Below, in pieces: positions 1 through 7,884 of a stretch of 64,000 nucleotides of DNA. Both the position numbers and the translations under genes were made by a program. The notes under the pieces are model-generated. The model had not been told where the DNA came from, made no database searches, and was given only the letters and a program-made list of their open reading frames with translations. Numbering within the stretch: the stretch's first letter is position 1; each line of letters opens with the position of its first letter. Source of the stretch: DUQX01 sp050948825 (GTDB lineage: Bacteria; Bacillota; Dethiobacteria; DTU022; UBA8154); NCBI GenBank assembly GCA_050948825.1, contig JBMNEO010000010.1:67651-131650 (forward strand), written 5' to 3'.

Positions 1-1
1 T

Positions 2-39
2 AAGGCTTGGGATAAATAAATCCCCAGGCCTTTTTTTAT
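2..39 (+). terminator. Rho-independent terminator of an upstream gene
   Basis: A GC-containing stem (AGGC.TGGG pairing with CCCA.GCCT) around an A/T-rich loop is followed directly by a run of seven T. It most likely ends a transcript that enters from outside the window. Confidence 0.7.
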
Positions 40-199
40 TGATTTGATATTCTAAAAGGGAAAAGCGACATTTATTCGGAAGAGATGCTGCCCTGGGGCG
101 GATTATTTCAATTTAAAAGTACGCCATAATTGCATAGAAGTGAACATAGTAATAAACATGTTGTATTTTAAAAACCAGTTTTTCAGGGAACACAGCTAA

Positions 200-1099
200 A
201 TGAACGATGGTTATGTAAAAGTAATCATGGCTTCGATAATATGGGGAACAATTGGCATTTTTGCCCGTTGGAGCGGTGCCGATCCGCTGCTATTATCCTT
301 TTCACGTTCTTTCCTGACTGTTCCGGCACTGCTTCTTTTCTTATATTGCAAGCGTGAAGCTCTTCCCTGGCTCCGTGCCAGAGATTTTTTTCCGGTAATT
401 ATCAGCGGTGTGTTTCGGGCTGCAGGTTTGTACTTTTATTTTGTTGCAATAAGCCTGACTTCCCTGTGTTATACATTGATTATATTTTATCTGGCCCCTG
501 TTATGATCGTCCTGTTAGGCCCGTTATTTATCGGGGAAAGGTTCGAAAAGAACAGCCTGTATGCACTCTTTATTGCCGTTTGCGGCATTGTGTTTGTCCT
601 TATATCGATCTTCGATGACCATTTCTCCGCTGTACAGCTAAACGGGATTATAAATGCCTTCTTGGGAGCTGTATGTTTTGCATTTACCGTAACAATCGCT
701 AAAGGGTTAAAAAAAGTAAATGGTTTGGCTCTGACCTTTTATCAAATGCTTGTGGCGGCAGTCTGCTTGCTGCCTTTTCTTAATATCCGGGAAGCACTGG
801 TATATATCCTTAAAATTGATGCATTTAAGATCTCCAGCTTGTTATTGCTGGGGATTATGCATACCGCTTTAGCTTATGCCATCTATCATGAAGGCCTGAA
901 AGTGGTAAAAATACAGCATGCCGGCATTTTCCTTTATCTGGACCCGGTCGTCGCATCAATACTGGGGTATCTGATTTTCCGGGAAACAATTAGCCTGTCG
1001 GGGTTTCTCGGGGCGTTTCTAATAATAGCTGCGGGAATTGTCGTGACCGTCGAAAGTATAGGAAATAATACTGGAATTATTGGCAGAAATAGGTGTTGA
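200..1099 (+). CDS. EamA-family (DMT superfamily) transporter
   Basis: A 299-residue integral membrane protein with about ten hydrophobic segments in two similar halves, the normal layout of the drug/metabolite transporter superfamily. The first half carries the typical start SIIWGTIGIFARW and the second a GAVCFAFT segment, both usual at the beginnings of EamA repeats. The C-terminal half ends with the usual GYLIFRETIS ... GAFLIIAAGIVV pattern. These carriers export or import small metabolites such as amino acids; the substrate cannot be read from sequence. The ATG has a weak AGGGAA ribosome-binding site about ten bases upstream. It stands alone, facing the next gene convergently. Confidence 0.85.
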   Translation: MNDGYVKVIMASIIWGTIGIFARWSGADPLLLSFSRSFLTVPALLLFLYCKREALPWLRARDFFPVIISGVFRAAGLYFYFVAISLTSLCYTLIIFYLAPVMIVLLGPLFIGERFEKNSLYALFIAVCGIVFVLISIFDDHFSAVQLNGIINAFLGAVCFAFTVTIAKGLKKVNGLALTFYQMLVAAVCLLPFLNIREALVYILKIDAFKISSLLLLGIMHTALAYAIYHEGLKVVKIQHAGIFLYLDPVVASILGYLIFRETISLSGFLGAFLIIAAGIVVTVESIGNNTGIIGRNRC

Positions 1100-1308
1100 T
1101 TGTGCTATTAAAAACTCAATAGGGATTTATTTATCCGGTATTGCATCGGTTTCGGGTTTGCAGCCTCAAGGCGCATGAGTATAGCGCTTGTTTTTTACCT
1201 TGTCGGCTTTGTTATTAGGTTCGTTATTACTTGTATCCACGGGCGCCTGTTTTTAATTTCCTCGTGTATTGCTCTGCAGAATGTGTCTGTAGGTAACTGA
1301 AGCCGGTA

Positions 1309-2544
1309 TTAGCGTTGTTCCTTCAGCTCCGGAGGGAGCATTTTTTCTTCATCGGTAAAAAAGAAAATAACAGATGCCAGTATCACAGCGAGTCCGGCGA
1401 TAGGCAGGAAAGTTGCATGGATATTGATATCCAGTAAGGTGGCGATTAGATAAGGTGCCGCCGCGGCACCCAGGCAGCGGGCGCTGCCAAAAATAGTGGT
1501 CATGATTCCCCGGTGGCTGCGGGAAGATACTGCCGAGCCAATGGTGTCCAGTACCGGCAGGAGCAGCCCTGCACTAAATCCTATCAGTACTAGATTCGGC
1601 CAGATAAGTTTGGTAGAGTAAATATAGGGAACAAGGAAAAGGGAAACCCCAGAAATCAGGAGTCCGGCGGCCAGGGTGACGCGCGGTCCGATTTTTGTGG
1701 AGATCACCGGCGTGAAATAAGCGGTTACCATCATTGCGGCTACCGGAATGGCTATGATTAACCCGTGGATGACGGTCCCATCGGGGATTTTTTGGCCAAT
1801 GAATTCACCCACCCAAAACATAGTCCCAAACAGGAATAATATGCCGGAAAAGGATGCAAGAAGAGCGAGGATGTTATGCAAATTTAGCAGCTGGGATAGT
1901 GAACCCAGTTCAGAGCGAAGCGAGACCTTTTCCTGCTGTTGTGGTTCTTTGATGGAAAACCAGAATAAGAAAGCAACCGGAAAGGAAATAATGGGGTAGA
2001 CAAAAAAGGGGGCATACCAGCCCAGCAGCCCTGCAATTCCCCCGATAATCGGGCTGGAAAGTTTCCCCAGGCCGTTTGCTATTTCCAGGAAGCCCATCAC
2101 CCTGGTTCTTTCCTGACTCTGAAAAATATCACCGGCCAGCGCAACAGCCAGATACATAGGTGTTGCTGAGCCGACTCCCTGTAAAAAGCGGAAAAATAGC
2201 ACCGTCCGGAAAGGGTTTTCCAACATTAGCAGCGCTGCTCCGGCCAGCCCTCCTGCTGCACCGTAAAGGAAAATAGAAGGAACGACGATCTTTTTCCTTC
2301 CCCACCTGTCCGCCAGGATACCGCCAAAGGGATTTAATAAAGCGGCAGTAAAAGATACTATGACAAACATCAGCGATATTTCTTGCAGCGTCAGGCCAAG
2401 CGCTTTTCTCATCTGTGGGAAAACCGGCAAAAGCATCGTATTGGCCATGATCATAATCGAGGTTGATGCCCCCAGTGACAGGACCTTTAAATTTGTTGTC
2501 GTTTCCATAACAAATAAAAGCTCGAAATTGCCTTCAAACAGCAT
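1309..2544 (-). CDS. Major facilitator superfamily transporter
   Basis: A 411-residue, twelve-segment membrane protein of the MFS drug-efflux type. The loop between segments 2 and 3 has the family signature GILADRWGRKK (around residues 76-86), and RFLQGVGSA lies where MFS efflux pumps have motif C-like glycine-rich residues. Substrate unknown. Two starts are possible: the first ATG (2544) has GGAAGGAAAG at good spacing, whereas the next ATG (2508, giving METTTN) has none, so the longer form is annotated. The gene is convergent with the EamA gene and divergent from tadA. Confidence 0.85.
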   Translation of the reverse strand: MLFEGNFELLFVMETTTNLKVLSLGASTSIMIMANTMLLPVFPQMRKALGLTLQEISLMFVIVSFTAALLNPFGGILADRWGRKKIVVPSIFLYGAAGGLAGAALLMLENPFRTVLFFRFLQGVGSATPMYLAVALAGDIFQSQERTRVMGFLEIANGLGKLSSPIIGGIAGLLGWYAPFFVYPIISFPVAFLFWFSIKEPQQQEKVSLRSELGSLSQLLNLHNILALLASFSGILFLFGTMFWVGEFIGQKIPDGTVIHGLIIAIPVAAMMVTAYFTPVISTKIGPRVTLAAGLLISGVSLFLVPYIYSTKLIWPNLVLIGFSAGLLLPVLDTIGSAVSSRSHRGIMTTIFGSARCLGAAAAPYLIATLLDINIHATFLPIAGLAVILASVIFFFTDEEKMLPPELKEQR

Positions 2545-2911
2545 TTCGAAGCTTTCCTTCCATTGTATTCTTTTACACCTGCGAACCCGGCGGGTAAGCG
2601 GGTAAGCGGTTAATCCGGCGGGTATTAATGATTATACTGGTAATCAAGGAACAATAATAATTTAATTAACACTGCGGAAAAAAAGTAACAACTGCACCAT
2701 CATTATTTTTTACATTAGACGCTTTATATATTACTGATTGCCGGCAAAAATAATAATATATCCCTCCCCGCCTTAAACAAGATGGCATTATCACAGATTA
2801 AACACACAATAATATAAAATTGATGGTATAGTATAATGTTATATGATATAATTCCAAAAGTTGGCTGGAATCAAGAAAAGGAATCGGAATCAAGGGGATG
2901 GTTAATTCAGA
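2545..2911. other. Non-coding gap between divergent MFS gene and tadA
   Basis: No gene is visible in this A/T-rich stretch. It holds one of three copies in the window of the motif CAGATTAAACACACA (2796-2810), followed by several TATAAT-like hexamers (for example near 2832) that may be the promoter region of tadA. Confidence 0.5.
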
Positions 2912-3370
2912 ATGATATGGAATGATGAACGATATATGGAGGTAGCGCTGGAGTTGGCCGAAGAAGCGTTTAAGCGCGGGGAAGTGCCTATCGGCGCGGT
3001 GCTGGTAAGGGATGGGGAAATATTATCTCAAAACCACAACCGCCGTGAGGAATTAAAAGATGCCACGGCGCATGCGGAAATTCTCGTTCTGCGCGAGGCG
3101 GGGGGACTGCTGGGAAGCTGGCGCCTGCTGGGGACCACGCTATATGTTACGCTGGAACCGTGTCCGATGTGTGCCGGCGCCCTCGTGCAAGCCAGGGTAT
3201 CCCGCCTTGTTTTCGGGGCACGGGATCCCAAGGGAGGCGCGGCCGTTTCGCTTTACAATATTCCTGTGGACCCCAGATTGAACCATCGCCTTGAGGTGGA
3301 AGAGGGTATCCTGAGTGAAAGATGTGCTTCTTTGCTGCAGAATTTTTTTAAAGAACGTCGCGAGAAATAA
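2912..3370 (+). CDS. tadA: tRNA-specific adenosine deaminase TadA
   Basis: A 152-residue cytidine/deoxycytidylate-deaminase-fold enzyme that converts A34 to inosine in the anticodon of tRNA-Arg(ACG). The zinc-binding and catalytic residues are present: HAE (near residue 52-54) and PCPMC (near residues 82-86). The N-terminal EVPIGAVLV strand and the NHNRREE segment are typical of TadA rather than of other deaminases. Length is normal for the family. It lies directly upstream of a tRNA-Ser gene, a frequent neighbourhood in Clostridia. The ATG is preceded by AAGGGGATGG at somewhat long spacing. Confidence 0.93.
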   Translation: MIWNDERYMEVALELAEEAFKRGEVPIGAVLVRDGEILSQNHNRREELKDATAHAEILVLREAGGLLGSWRLLGTTLYVTLEPCPMCAGALVQARVSRLVFGARDPKGGAAVSLYNIPVDPRLNHRLEVEEGILSERCASLLQNFFKERREK

Positions 3371-3538
3371 GTAGTTATGCTAGAATAGTATTAGTATGCA
3401 TTAAGTATCAGTGCTTATAAAGTGAATTCATAATTCTAATCTTTATCGGTTCGTTCTCGCTGTCATTCGGGCTTCTTTACACGTTTTCAGTACTGTTGTA
3501 TAATAAATATTACAGTCCGCAATAAGTAATCTTAGTAT

Positions 3539-3630
3539 GGAGAGATGGCCGAGTCCGGTTGAAGGCGCACGACTCGAAATCGTGTAACGGTTGACCCCGT
3601 TCGTGGGTTCAAATCCCACTCTCTCCGCCA
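3539..3630 (+). tRNA. tRNA-Ser (anticodon CGA)
   Basis: The acceptor stem GGAGAGA pairs with TCTCTCC, the discriminator is G and CCA is encoded. The anticodon stem CACGA/TCGTG encloses the loop CTCGAAA, giving anticodon CGA (serine UCG codons). A long variable arm of the class II type follows and the T-arm carries GTTCAAATC. The total of 92 nt fits tRNA-Ser. Confidence 0.95.
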
Positions 3631-3643
3631 GAAGAAACCTTAC

Positions 3644-3700
3644 GAGTAGACAGGGAAGGGTTTTAGCCGAGGATCGGCCAAAACCCTTCCCTGTCTACTC
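3644..3700. repeat. Perfect 21-bp inverted repeat downstream of tRNA-Ser
   Basis: Two 21-bp arms (beginning GAGTAGACAGGGAAGG) are exactly complementary and flank a small inner hairpin GCCGA/TCGGC. Such a stem would act in RNA as a strong 3' hairpin of the tRNA transcript, but the T-run that follows (ACTGCATTTTT) is offset by five bases, so a simple terminator is not certain. Confidence 0.8.
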
Positions 3701-4155
3701 ACTGCATTTTTCTACTCCAGCCAATCTGGCTGCAGAACCGCTGTCGAAACATTTATTTTTTTCCAATATGCCCTTTTGTTCGCTTGTGATAGGGATGAAG
3801 TTCTTTGGGGAGGCATACTCTATTTTTTCGAAAAGGGCGGTGTTAGGACCATGTACCCTCGGCAGAGCATAACAAGGACATGTCGGTTGGCGGGTTCTGA
3901 CAGCTGCGATAGGAGAACCGTCCCTTCTTTCGGTGTACTCTATCAAGTTAGTTCCAGCATAAAAAACTTTTCTTATTCATTTTTCATTTCTCTGCAGGAG
4001 CTTGCAATTGTATTTTGTTTATGGTAGAGTAATTTGGAATTAAAAAGATGAGAAGAACTTAAACGAACTTAAGGCCTCTTAACATAGCAAGGACAAAGTA
4101 TGTTTGTGTTATTCCGCTTTTTGATTCAAAAAATATTAAGGAGGCCTGCCATTAT
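3701..4155. other. Long gap before the cold-shock gene
   Basis: No convincing gene. At 3912-3924 there is a lone GGAGAACCGTCCC, the core of the hairpin repeat family seen elsewhere in the window, without its usual stem arms. The last 100 bases are the probable 5' leader of the cold-shock gene, ending in an AAGGAGG ribosome-binding site (4139-4145). Confidence 0.5.
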
Positions 4156-4353
4156 ATGGAAGGTAAAGTTAAATGGTTTAATTCAGAGAAAGGATACGGA
4201 TTTATTGAAAGAAGCGAAGGCGGAGATGTATTCGTTCACTTTTCAGCGATCCAGACCGATGGGTTTAAAACATTAGAAGAAGGGCAAAGCGTAAAATTTG
4301 ACGTTGTCGAAGGCAATCGCGGCCTTCAAGCGGCTAACGTTGTTCCTTTATAA
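4156..4353 (+). CDS. Cold-shock protein (CspA family)
   Basis: A 65-residue single cold-shock domain, the usual length. It binds single-stranded RNA/DNA and acts as an RNA chaperone in the cytoplasm. Both nucleic-acid-binding motifs are present: RNP1 as KGYGFIER (residues 13-20) and RNP2 as VFVHF (residues 26-30). The start MEGKVKWFN is canonical and has a perfect AAGGAGG. A leader of at least 70 bases precedes it, as is common for genes whose mRNA is temperature-controlled, and a hairpin of the dispersed repeat family with T-run follows. Confidence 0.96.
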   Translation: MEGKVKWFNSEKGYGFIERSEGGDVFVHFSAIQTDGFKTLEEGQSVKFDVVEGNRGLQAANVVPL

Positions 4354-4365
4354 GATTTCCAAGCC

Positions 4366-4398
4366 GTGCGACAGAGGGGACGGTTCTCTCTGTCGCAC
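4366..4398 (+). terminator. Hairpin of the GGGACGGTT repeat family, likely serving as csp terminator
   Basis: GTGCGACAGAG pairs with CTCTGTCGCAC across a loop containing GGGACGGTT, then TATTTTTATT follows. It is a member of the dispersed hairpin family and is placed 12 bases after the cold-shock stop codon where a terminator is expected. Confidence 0.65.
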
Positions 4399-4616
4399 TA
4401 TTTTTATTACTGGGAATGTGGTAGCTACAACATAAGAACTGCCGCTTGCTGCAGACCCTGCCGCACAATGGGATGAAATTCAGTTTTTATACTATTCAAC
4501 ACACAGCGCATAAAGATGGAATTTTGTAATAGTTTTACCAGTATAGTGCCGGAGTGCTGGTTGGAGGTTGACACTAAAACTACCTGTGCGAGCGACAGGG
4601 TGTGAACATTCTTTCT

Positions 4617-4664
4617 GTAAATGGCAATAATCTCCATTGTTTAATGGGGATTATTGCCATTTAC
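4617..4664. repeat. Near-perfect 22-bp hairpin
   Basis: GTAAATGGCAATAATC pairs exactly with GATTATTGCCATTTAC, continuing through CCATT/AATGG with one mismatch around a short loop. It lies in the non-coding gap between the cold-shock gene and the convergent envelope-stress operon, next to repeat-family copies, and differs from them in sequence. Confidence 0.8.
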
Positions 4665-4698
4665 ACGGGTGTTCATTCAACCTCTACTAAAACACCCG

Positions 4699-4780
4699 TG
4701 CGACAGCAAGAACCGTCCCCGCTGTCGCAGTCCCCGCTGTCGCAGCAGTGCGACAGCGAGAACCGTCCCCGTTGTCGCAT
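4699..4780. repeat. Clustered GGGACGGTT-family hairpins (two and a partial copy)
   Basis: Two units of the form GTGCGACAGC-AAGAACCGTCCCC-GCTGTCGC, with a half unit (GTCCCCGCTGTCGCA) between them. Each unit is an imperfect hairpin whose CGACAGC and GCTGTCG arms flank the constant AACCGTCCCC. The array ends about ten bases from the stop of the convergent membrane-protein gene. Confidence 0.85.
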
Positions 4781-4789
4781 TCCGTTGCT

Positions 4790-5881
4790 TTATTTTTCAG
4801 TATTAACGTTAATCTTTGTATTGCCTCTTGCCTGACGCAGGGATATGCTATGTGTTCCTTCTCCCCAGCTTTTTACGGCTTTCAGCCAGGGTTTTACGCT
4901 TTGTGGCGCGGCCAATTCCTGGTCTGTGCTTTTGTGCCCGGTCATCTTTTCTTCCTGAATTTCAAGCAGGTCCCATGTTACATTGCCCTGCAGATCCCCC
5001 TGCCTTAGTATTTCCACCGCCAGGCGGGCATCTTCTGCCGAATCAAGGTACACCTGTGAATTATTCCCCTCGTGGTTTATGGACCAGTTGCTTTTTACAG
5101 CCGGCAGGTGGAGCTGAAGATTCCCCCGGGCTTTGAGGACCTCTACATTAATTGTTTCAGGAATGAGCACGGTTATTTCCTGGTCTGTTACCTCGTGGTG
5201 GAACAGGAGATGATGCGGGTTGGCAGGACGGAAGATTTTTACGTAGAGGGTGTTCCCTAAATACTCCCCTTTTACCAATTGCTCCTTCGCATAGGCTTCC
5301 GCTTCTTCTTCCGAGGGGAAATACCCTTTGTAAATAGCGGATATTTTAATCTCATCACCTTCGTATGCCTTTAAAACCACTTCCCCGCTTTCCACTTCAA
5401 GGGAAAGGGACTGCAAACTGTCGTTAATGCTGCAAGACAATTTTTCTTCTTCGACTACCCGGGCGCTGGAAAGGAAAAACCTTTGTGCCGCTGCGAACAG
5501 CCCTGACGATTCAAGGAAATAAAACCCCGCGCCGGCTGCCAGGAACACTATGACCAGGAAAATGCTAAGAAAATCATAAGTGAAACGAAACCTGCTCTTC
5601 TTGGAAAAGGTCAGCGAGTTAAAAAGGATTATCTCTAGCCCGAGAACAATGATCAGCAACGGCCAAAAATTAACGATATAGTATAAAATGTCAACCTCGA
5701 AAAACCTGCCAAGGATTAGAAATAACCCCAGGGCAATTAGCGTTAACCCCATGGAAAAGGTTCCTACTCTCCAGTATCTTATTTCGCTGTTTTGTCTTGC
5801 AGGCCGGGGGTGGGCTGTTTGTGGAGCCGGGCCGGGGGTGCTCCGGCTTTGCGCATTCTGTTCACTATTGTTCTTCTGCAC
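4790..5881 (-). CDS. Membrane protein with C-terminal adhesin-like (DUF4097/LiaF-type) domain
   Basis: A 363-residue protein. The N-terminus is Pro/Gln-rich and cytoplasmic; residues about 38-125 hold three or four hydrophobic segments (FSMGLTLIALGLFLILG, FWPLLIIVLGLEIIL, FLSIFLVIVFLAAGAG) as in LiaF/DUF5668-type proteins; the remaining 230 residues are a beta-rich extracytoplasmic domain with the repeated short strands typical of DUF4097-like adhesin folds. It is the last gene of a four-gene minus-strand operon with an ECF sigma factor, so a role in sensing or responding to cell-envelope stress is inferred. The GTG start overlaps the upstream gene by 17 bases and has AAGGTG at good spacing. 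Confidence 0.7.
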   Translation of the reverse strand: MQKNNSEQNAQSRSTPGPAPQTAHPRPARQNSEIRYWRVGTFSMGLTLIALGLFLILGRFFEVDILYYIVNFWPLLIIVLGLEIILFNSLTFSKKSRFRFTYDFLSIFLVIVFLAAGAGFYFLESSGLFAAAQRFFLSSARVVEEEKLSCSINDSLQSLSLEVESGEVVLKAYEGDEIKISAIYKGYFPSEEEAEAYAKEQLVKGEYLGNTLYVKIFRPANPHHLLFHHEVTDQEITVLIPETINVEVLKARGNLQLHLPAVKSNWSINHEGNNSQVYLDSAEDARLAVEILRQGDLQGNVTWDLLEIQEEKMTGHKSTDQELAAPQSVKPWLKAVKSWGEGTHSISLRQARGNTKINVNTEK

Positions 5882-6344
5882 TGTTTTTCACCTTCTTTCC
5901 CCGCAGAATAAAGACCCCCAGTGCAATTAACAATACCGCCGTTAAAAGGGAACGAAAGTCGTACCAACCGGTGTCAAAATAAAGGGACCACAAACGCCCG
6001 AGGTGGCGATCTGCCAGCAGATAAGCTCCGAGCACGATGAGGCCCCACCCCAGCCAGGGTTGTTTTACCCTCAAAGCCTCCCATTTAATAAGCGGTTCAT
6101 CGACAATCTCGCCATAGAGGGTGTAATCCCTTGTTTTTTGCAGAGCATCGAAAAGGCCGTAGAACCAGATGATGGGAAGCCAGAAAGGAAACCCCAGCCG
6201 CAGAAAATCAACTAAAAATATCGAGCCGAAAAAAAGGATCATAAACTGGAGCCCGCGGTTCATCGCTCCCAGGTAAAGATGGCCTACCCCGGGAACAAAG
6301 GAGAGAAAAAGCGTTAGGATAAAACTGGGTTTTCCGTGTTGCAT
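5865..6344 (-). CDS. Small multi-pass membrane protein (TM2/DUF5668-like)
   Basis: A 159-residue protein with about five hydrophobic segments. The first part (SFVPGVGHLYLGAMNRGLQ) has the glycine/aromatic pattern of TM2-type domains, in which two helices are joined by a short turn. The C-terminal half (GWGLIVLGAYLLADR ... AVLLIALGVFILRG) has the repeated LIxLGxxxL pattern of the DUF5668 half of LiaF-like proteins. It shares that pattern with its downstream neighbour, so the two may interact. ATG preceded by AAGGGGG. Function unknown beyond the operon context. Confidence 0.7.
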   Translation of the reverse strand: MQHGKPSFILTLFLSFVPGVGHLYLGAMNRGLQFMILFFGSIFLVDFLRLGFPFWLPIIWFYGLFDALQKTRDYTLYGEIVDEPLIKWEALRVKQPWLGWGLIVLGAYLLADRHLGRLWSLYFDTGWYDFRSLLTAVLLIALGVFILRGKKVKNSAEEQ

Positions 6345-6377
6345 AATTGATACCCCCTTATAGTAATCTGTTTTCTC

Positions 6378-6785
6378 CTAAATAAAGTTTAAAAAATCTC
6401 TTAATCTATCCAATAAAGAATGGAAATAGTAATCCGATATAATAAACCGATCAAAGTACTGCAGTTCCCCCGGCAGCCGGGAGATGTAATCAAAAAACCC
6501 AAAGTGAACCAGGATTACGGTGATGCACGCCGCAGCCGCATAGTGGAGCCATGCCCAGGCCCACACGTTTCTTTTTTCTTTGAAAGAGCTAGTTTCCGGC
6601 AAGCCGACCATGACCCGATCAACAAAACCAGAGGGCGGGGATTCCAGGTTGTTTTCCAGACAGCCTATGAAGAGCTGCAGGCAGTGCTCGCAGGTTTGCA
6701 GGGCTTTTCTGTATTCTTCTTCATTTTCAATCTTCCCCTCTGTATAATCCGCCCAGTTAAGATGTTGATGTTCGGGGCATTTCAT
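6378..6785 (-). CDS. Putative anti-sigma factor, single-pass membrane protein
   Basis: About 135 residues with one clear transmembrane helix (WLHYAAAACITVILVHFGFF) after a cytoplasmic N-terminal half. The N-terminus contains CPEHQH and a CEHC pair, reminiscent of the zinc-binding ZAS domain of anti-sigma factors, but the usual HxxxCxxC histidine is absent, so zinc binding is uncertain. It overlaps the end of the sigma factor gene by 29 bases, the classic arrangement of sigma/anti-sigma pairs. The ATG at 6785 is chosen because GGGAGG sits at correct spacing; a GTG nine bases upstream lies inside that site. Confidence 0.7.
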   Translation of the reverse strand: MKCPEHQHLNWADYTEGKIENEEEYRKALQTCEHCLQLFIGCLENNLESPPSGFVDRVMVGLPETSSFKEKRNVWAWAWLHYAAAACITVILVHFGFFDYISRLPGELQYFDRFIISDYYFHSLLDRLRDFLNFI

Positions 6786-7389
6786 TCTTTTCACCTCCCG
6801 GCTCCACTTTTTTCAGCATTGCTTTTGCCCTGTATATTCTGGACTCTATCGTCTTCACCGAGACCTTTTCCTTGCCGGCCATTTCCCTGTAAGTCTTTCG
6901 CTTAATGTAATGTTCAAGAATTGCCCGCCGGTAAATATCTGGAAGGTTTTCAATCTTCCTGTAAAGTTCGGACTGCTCTTCGAGCTTAATTACGGCTTCT
7001 TGCGGATCGAGGTCCTCTGGAATACTGTTCCGCGTGTATATCTCCTGCTCATCGCGCAGGAGGCGATGGCGCTTTTCCTGCCGGCAGTAATCGAGAGATT
7101 TGTTCACTGTTATGCGAACGAGCCAGGTTGAGAAAGAAGCCTGAAAACGAAAACTGCTCAGGGAGCGGAAAGCTTGCCAGAAGGCCTCCTGGGAGATATC
7201 CTCAGCCGCAGCGGGATCTCTGACAATCTTTAGGGCTGTCGTATAGACTAATTTGCTGTATTTAATAACCAGCGGCTGAAAGGCGGCTTTTTCGCCCTTC
7301 AGGACTCTGGCTAACAATTGCTTCTCTTGAATAACTGCCGCCCCCCTTCGGCCTTCTATATTGTTAGACGTTTTAATTTTTAATTTCAC
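6757..7389 (-). CDS. ECF-type RNA polymerase sigma factor (SigW-like)
   Basis: Region 2 is plain: YSKLVYTTALKIVRDPAAAEDISQEAFWQAFR, with the DISQEAF core-binding/-10 recognition segment, and region 4 follows as a helix-turn-helix (RRAILEHYIKRKTYREMAGKEKVSVKTIESRIYRAKAML in part). It directs polymerase to stress promoters and is probably held inactive by the next gene product. The start is unsettled: the reading frame extends to an ATG at 7521 but that extension is a meaningless Leu/Ile stretch. The GTG at 7389 is annotated, although the best ribosome-binding-like run (AAGGGGGG) lies nearer the conserved start, before a GTT/ATT codon. Confidence 0.85.
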   Translation of the reverse strand: MKLKIKTSNNIEGRRGAAVIQEKQLLARVLKGEKAAFQPLVIKYSKLVYTTALKIVRDPAAAEDISQEAFWQAFRSLSSFRFQASFSTWLVRITVNKSLDYCRQEKRHRLLRDEQEIYTRNSIPEDLDPQEAVIKLEEQSELYRKIENLPDIYRRAILEHYIKRKTYREMAGKEKVSVKTIESRIYRAKAMLKKVEPGGEKNEMPRTSTS

Positions 7390-7636
7390 TGCATGCAAAT
7401 GAAGTAGGGATAGAAGTAGAAGTAGGAATATTAGAAGAAATATAGAAACCTTATTATATCTGTCAGTATTTAAGGCCTGGGTATCAAAAACAATCCAATT
7501 ACCTGGTATGAAATATTGCATGATCCATTATCCTACAACAGGCGCTATTAATCCAGCCGGTACAGGGAGGAAGATCATAGTTGATAACATGTTAATAGAG
7601 CCTTTTTGCCCGAAGCAACCGCTGTAACAACAGATA

Positions 7637-7666
7637 TTGACATATGCTCATTAACTGGGTTACAAT
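7637..7666 (+). promoter_or_regulatory. SigA-type promoter for yqeB
   Basis: TTGACA (7637-7642), an 18-base spacer and TACAAT (7661-7666) give a near-consensus housekeeping promoter on the plus strand, about 215 bases upstream of the yqeB start. Confidence 0.65.
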
Positions 7667-7740
7667 TTAATCAGAAAATGAGAGAGCAGGATGCGGGCAT
7701 CTTCTGCCATGCCGAAGTGCAGAAATAATGGTGTTGTTAA

Positions 7741-7884
7741 CGTGAAAAAAGCTTAAAAATATATACCATAGATCACAGATCACCAACTCTAATAGATGTT
7801 TTTAAAGCTGTTAGAGTTATCTCGGATGTCGGTAGTATTCACAATGCGGTGAAAGTAGTCATTGGAGGAGTTGATAAAAGGTGA
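7741..7884 (+). other. 47-codon open frame overlapping the yqeB start (gene remnant or uORF)
   Basis: Between two stops a protein-like frame runs for 47 codons with no ATG, GTG or TTG near its beginning (SPTLIDVFKAVRVISDVG is part of it). Its TGA overlaps the GTG start of yqeB in a GTGA arrangement typical of translationally coupled genes. It may be the 3' remnant of a gene once co-transcribed with yqeB. I do not recognise the family. Confidence 0.35.

Noticed and set aside
3695..3946. 83-residue open frame antisense in the tRNA-csp gap
   Set aside because: No ribosome-binding site or recognised domain; it runs over repeat cores and the palindrome.
4699..4780. Repeats resembling a short CRISPR array (also at 42891-43022)
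   Set aside because: Units are too few, spacers are not unique and of constant length, and no cas genes are near. They belong to the dispersed hairpin family.
7390..7521. Hydrophobic N-terminal extension of the sigma factor
   Set aside because: The Leu/Ile run has no ribosome-binding site, is not part of ECF sigma factors and is most likely untranslated leader.
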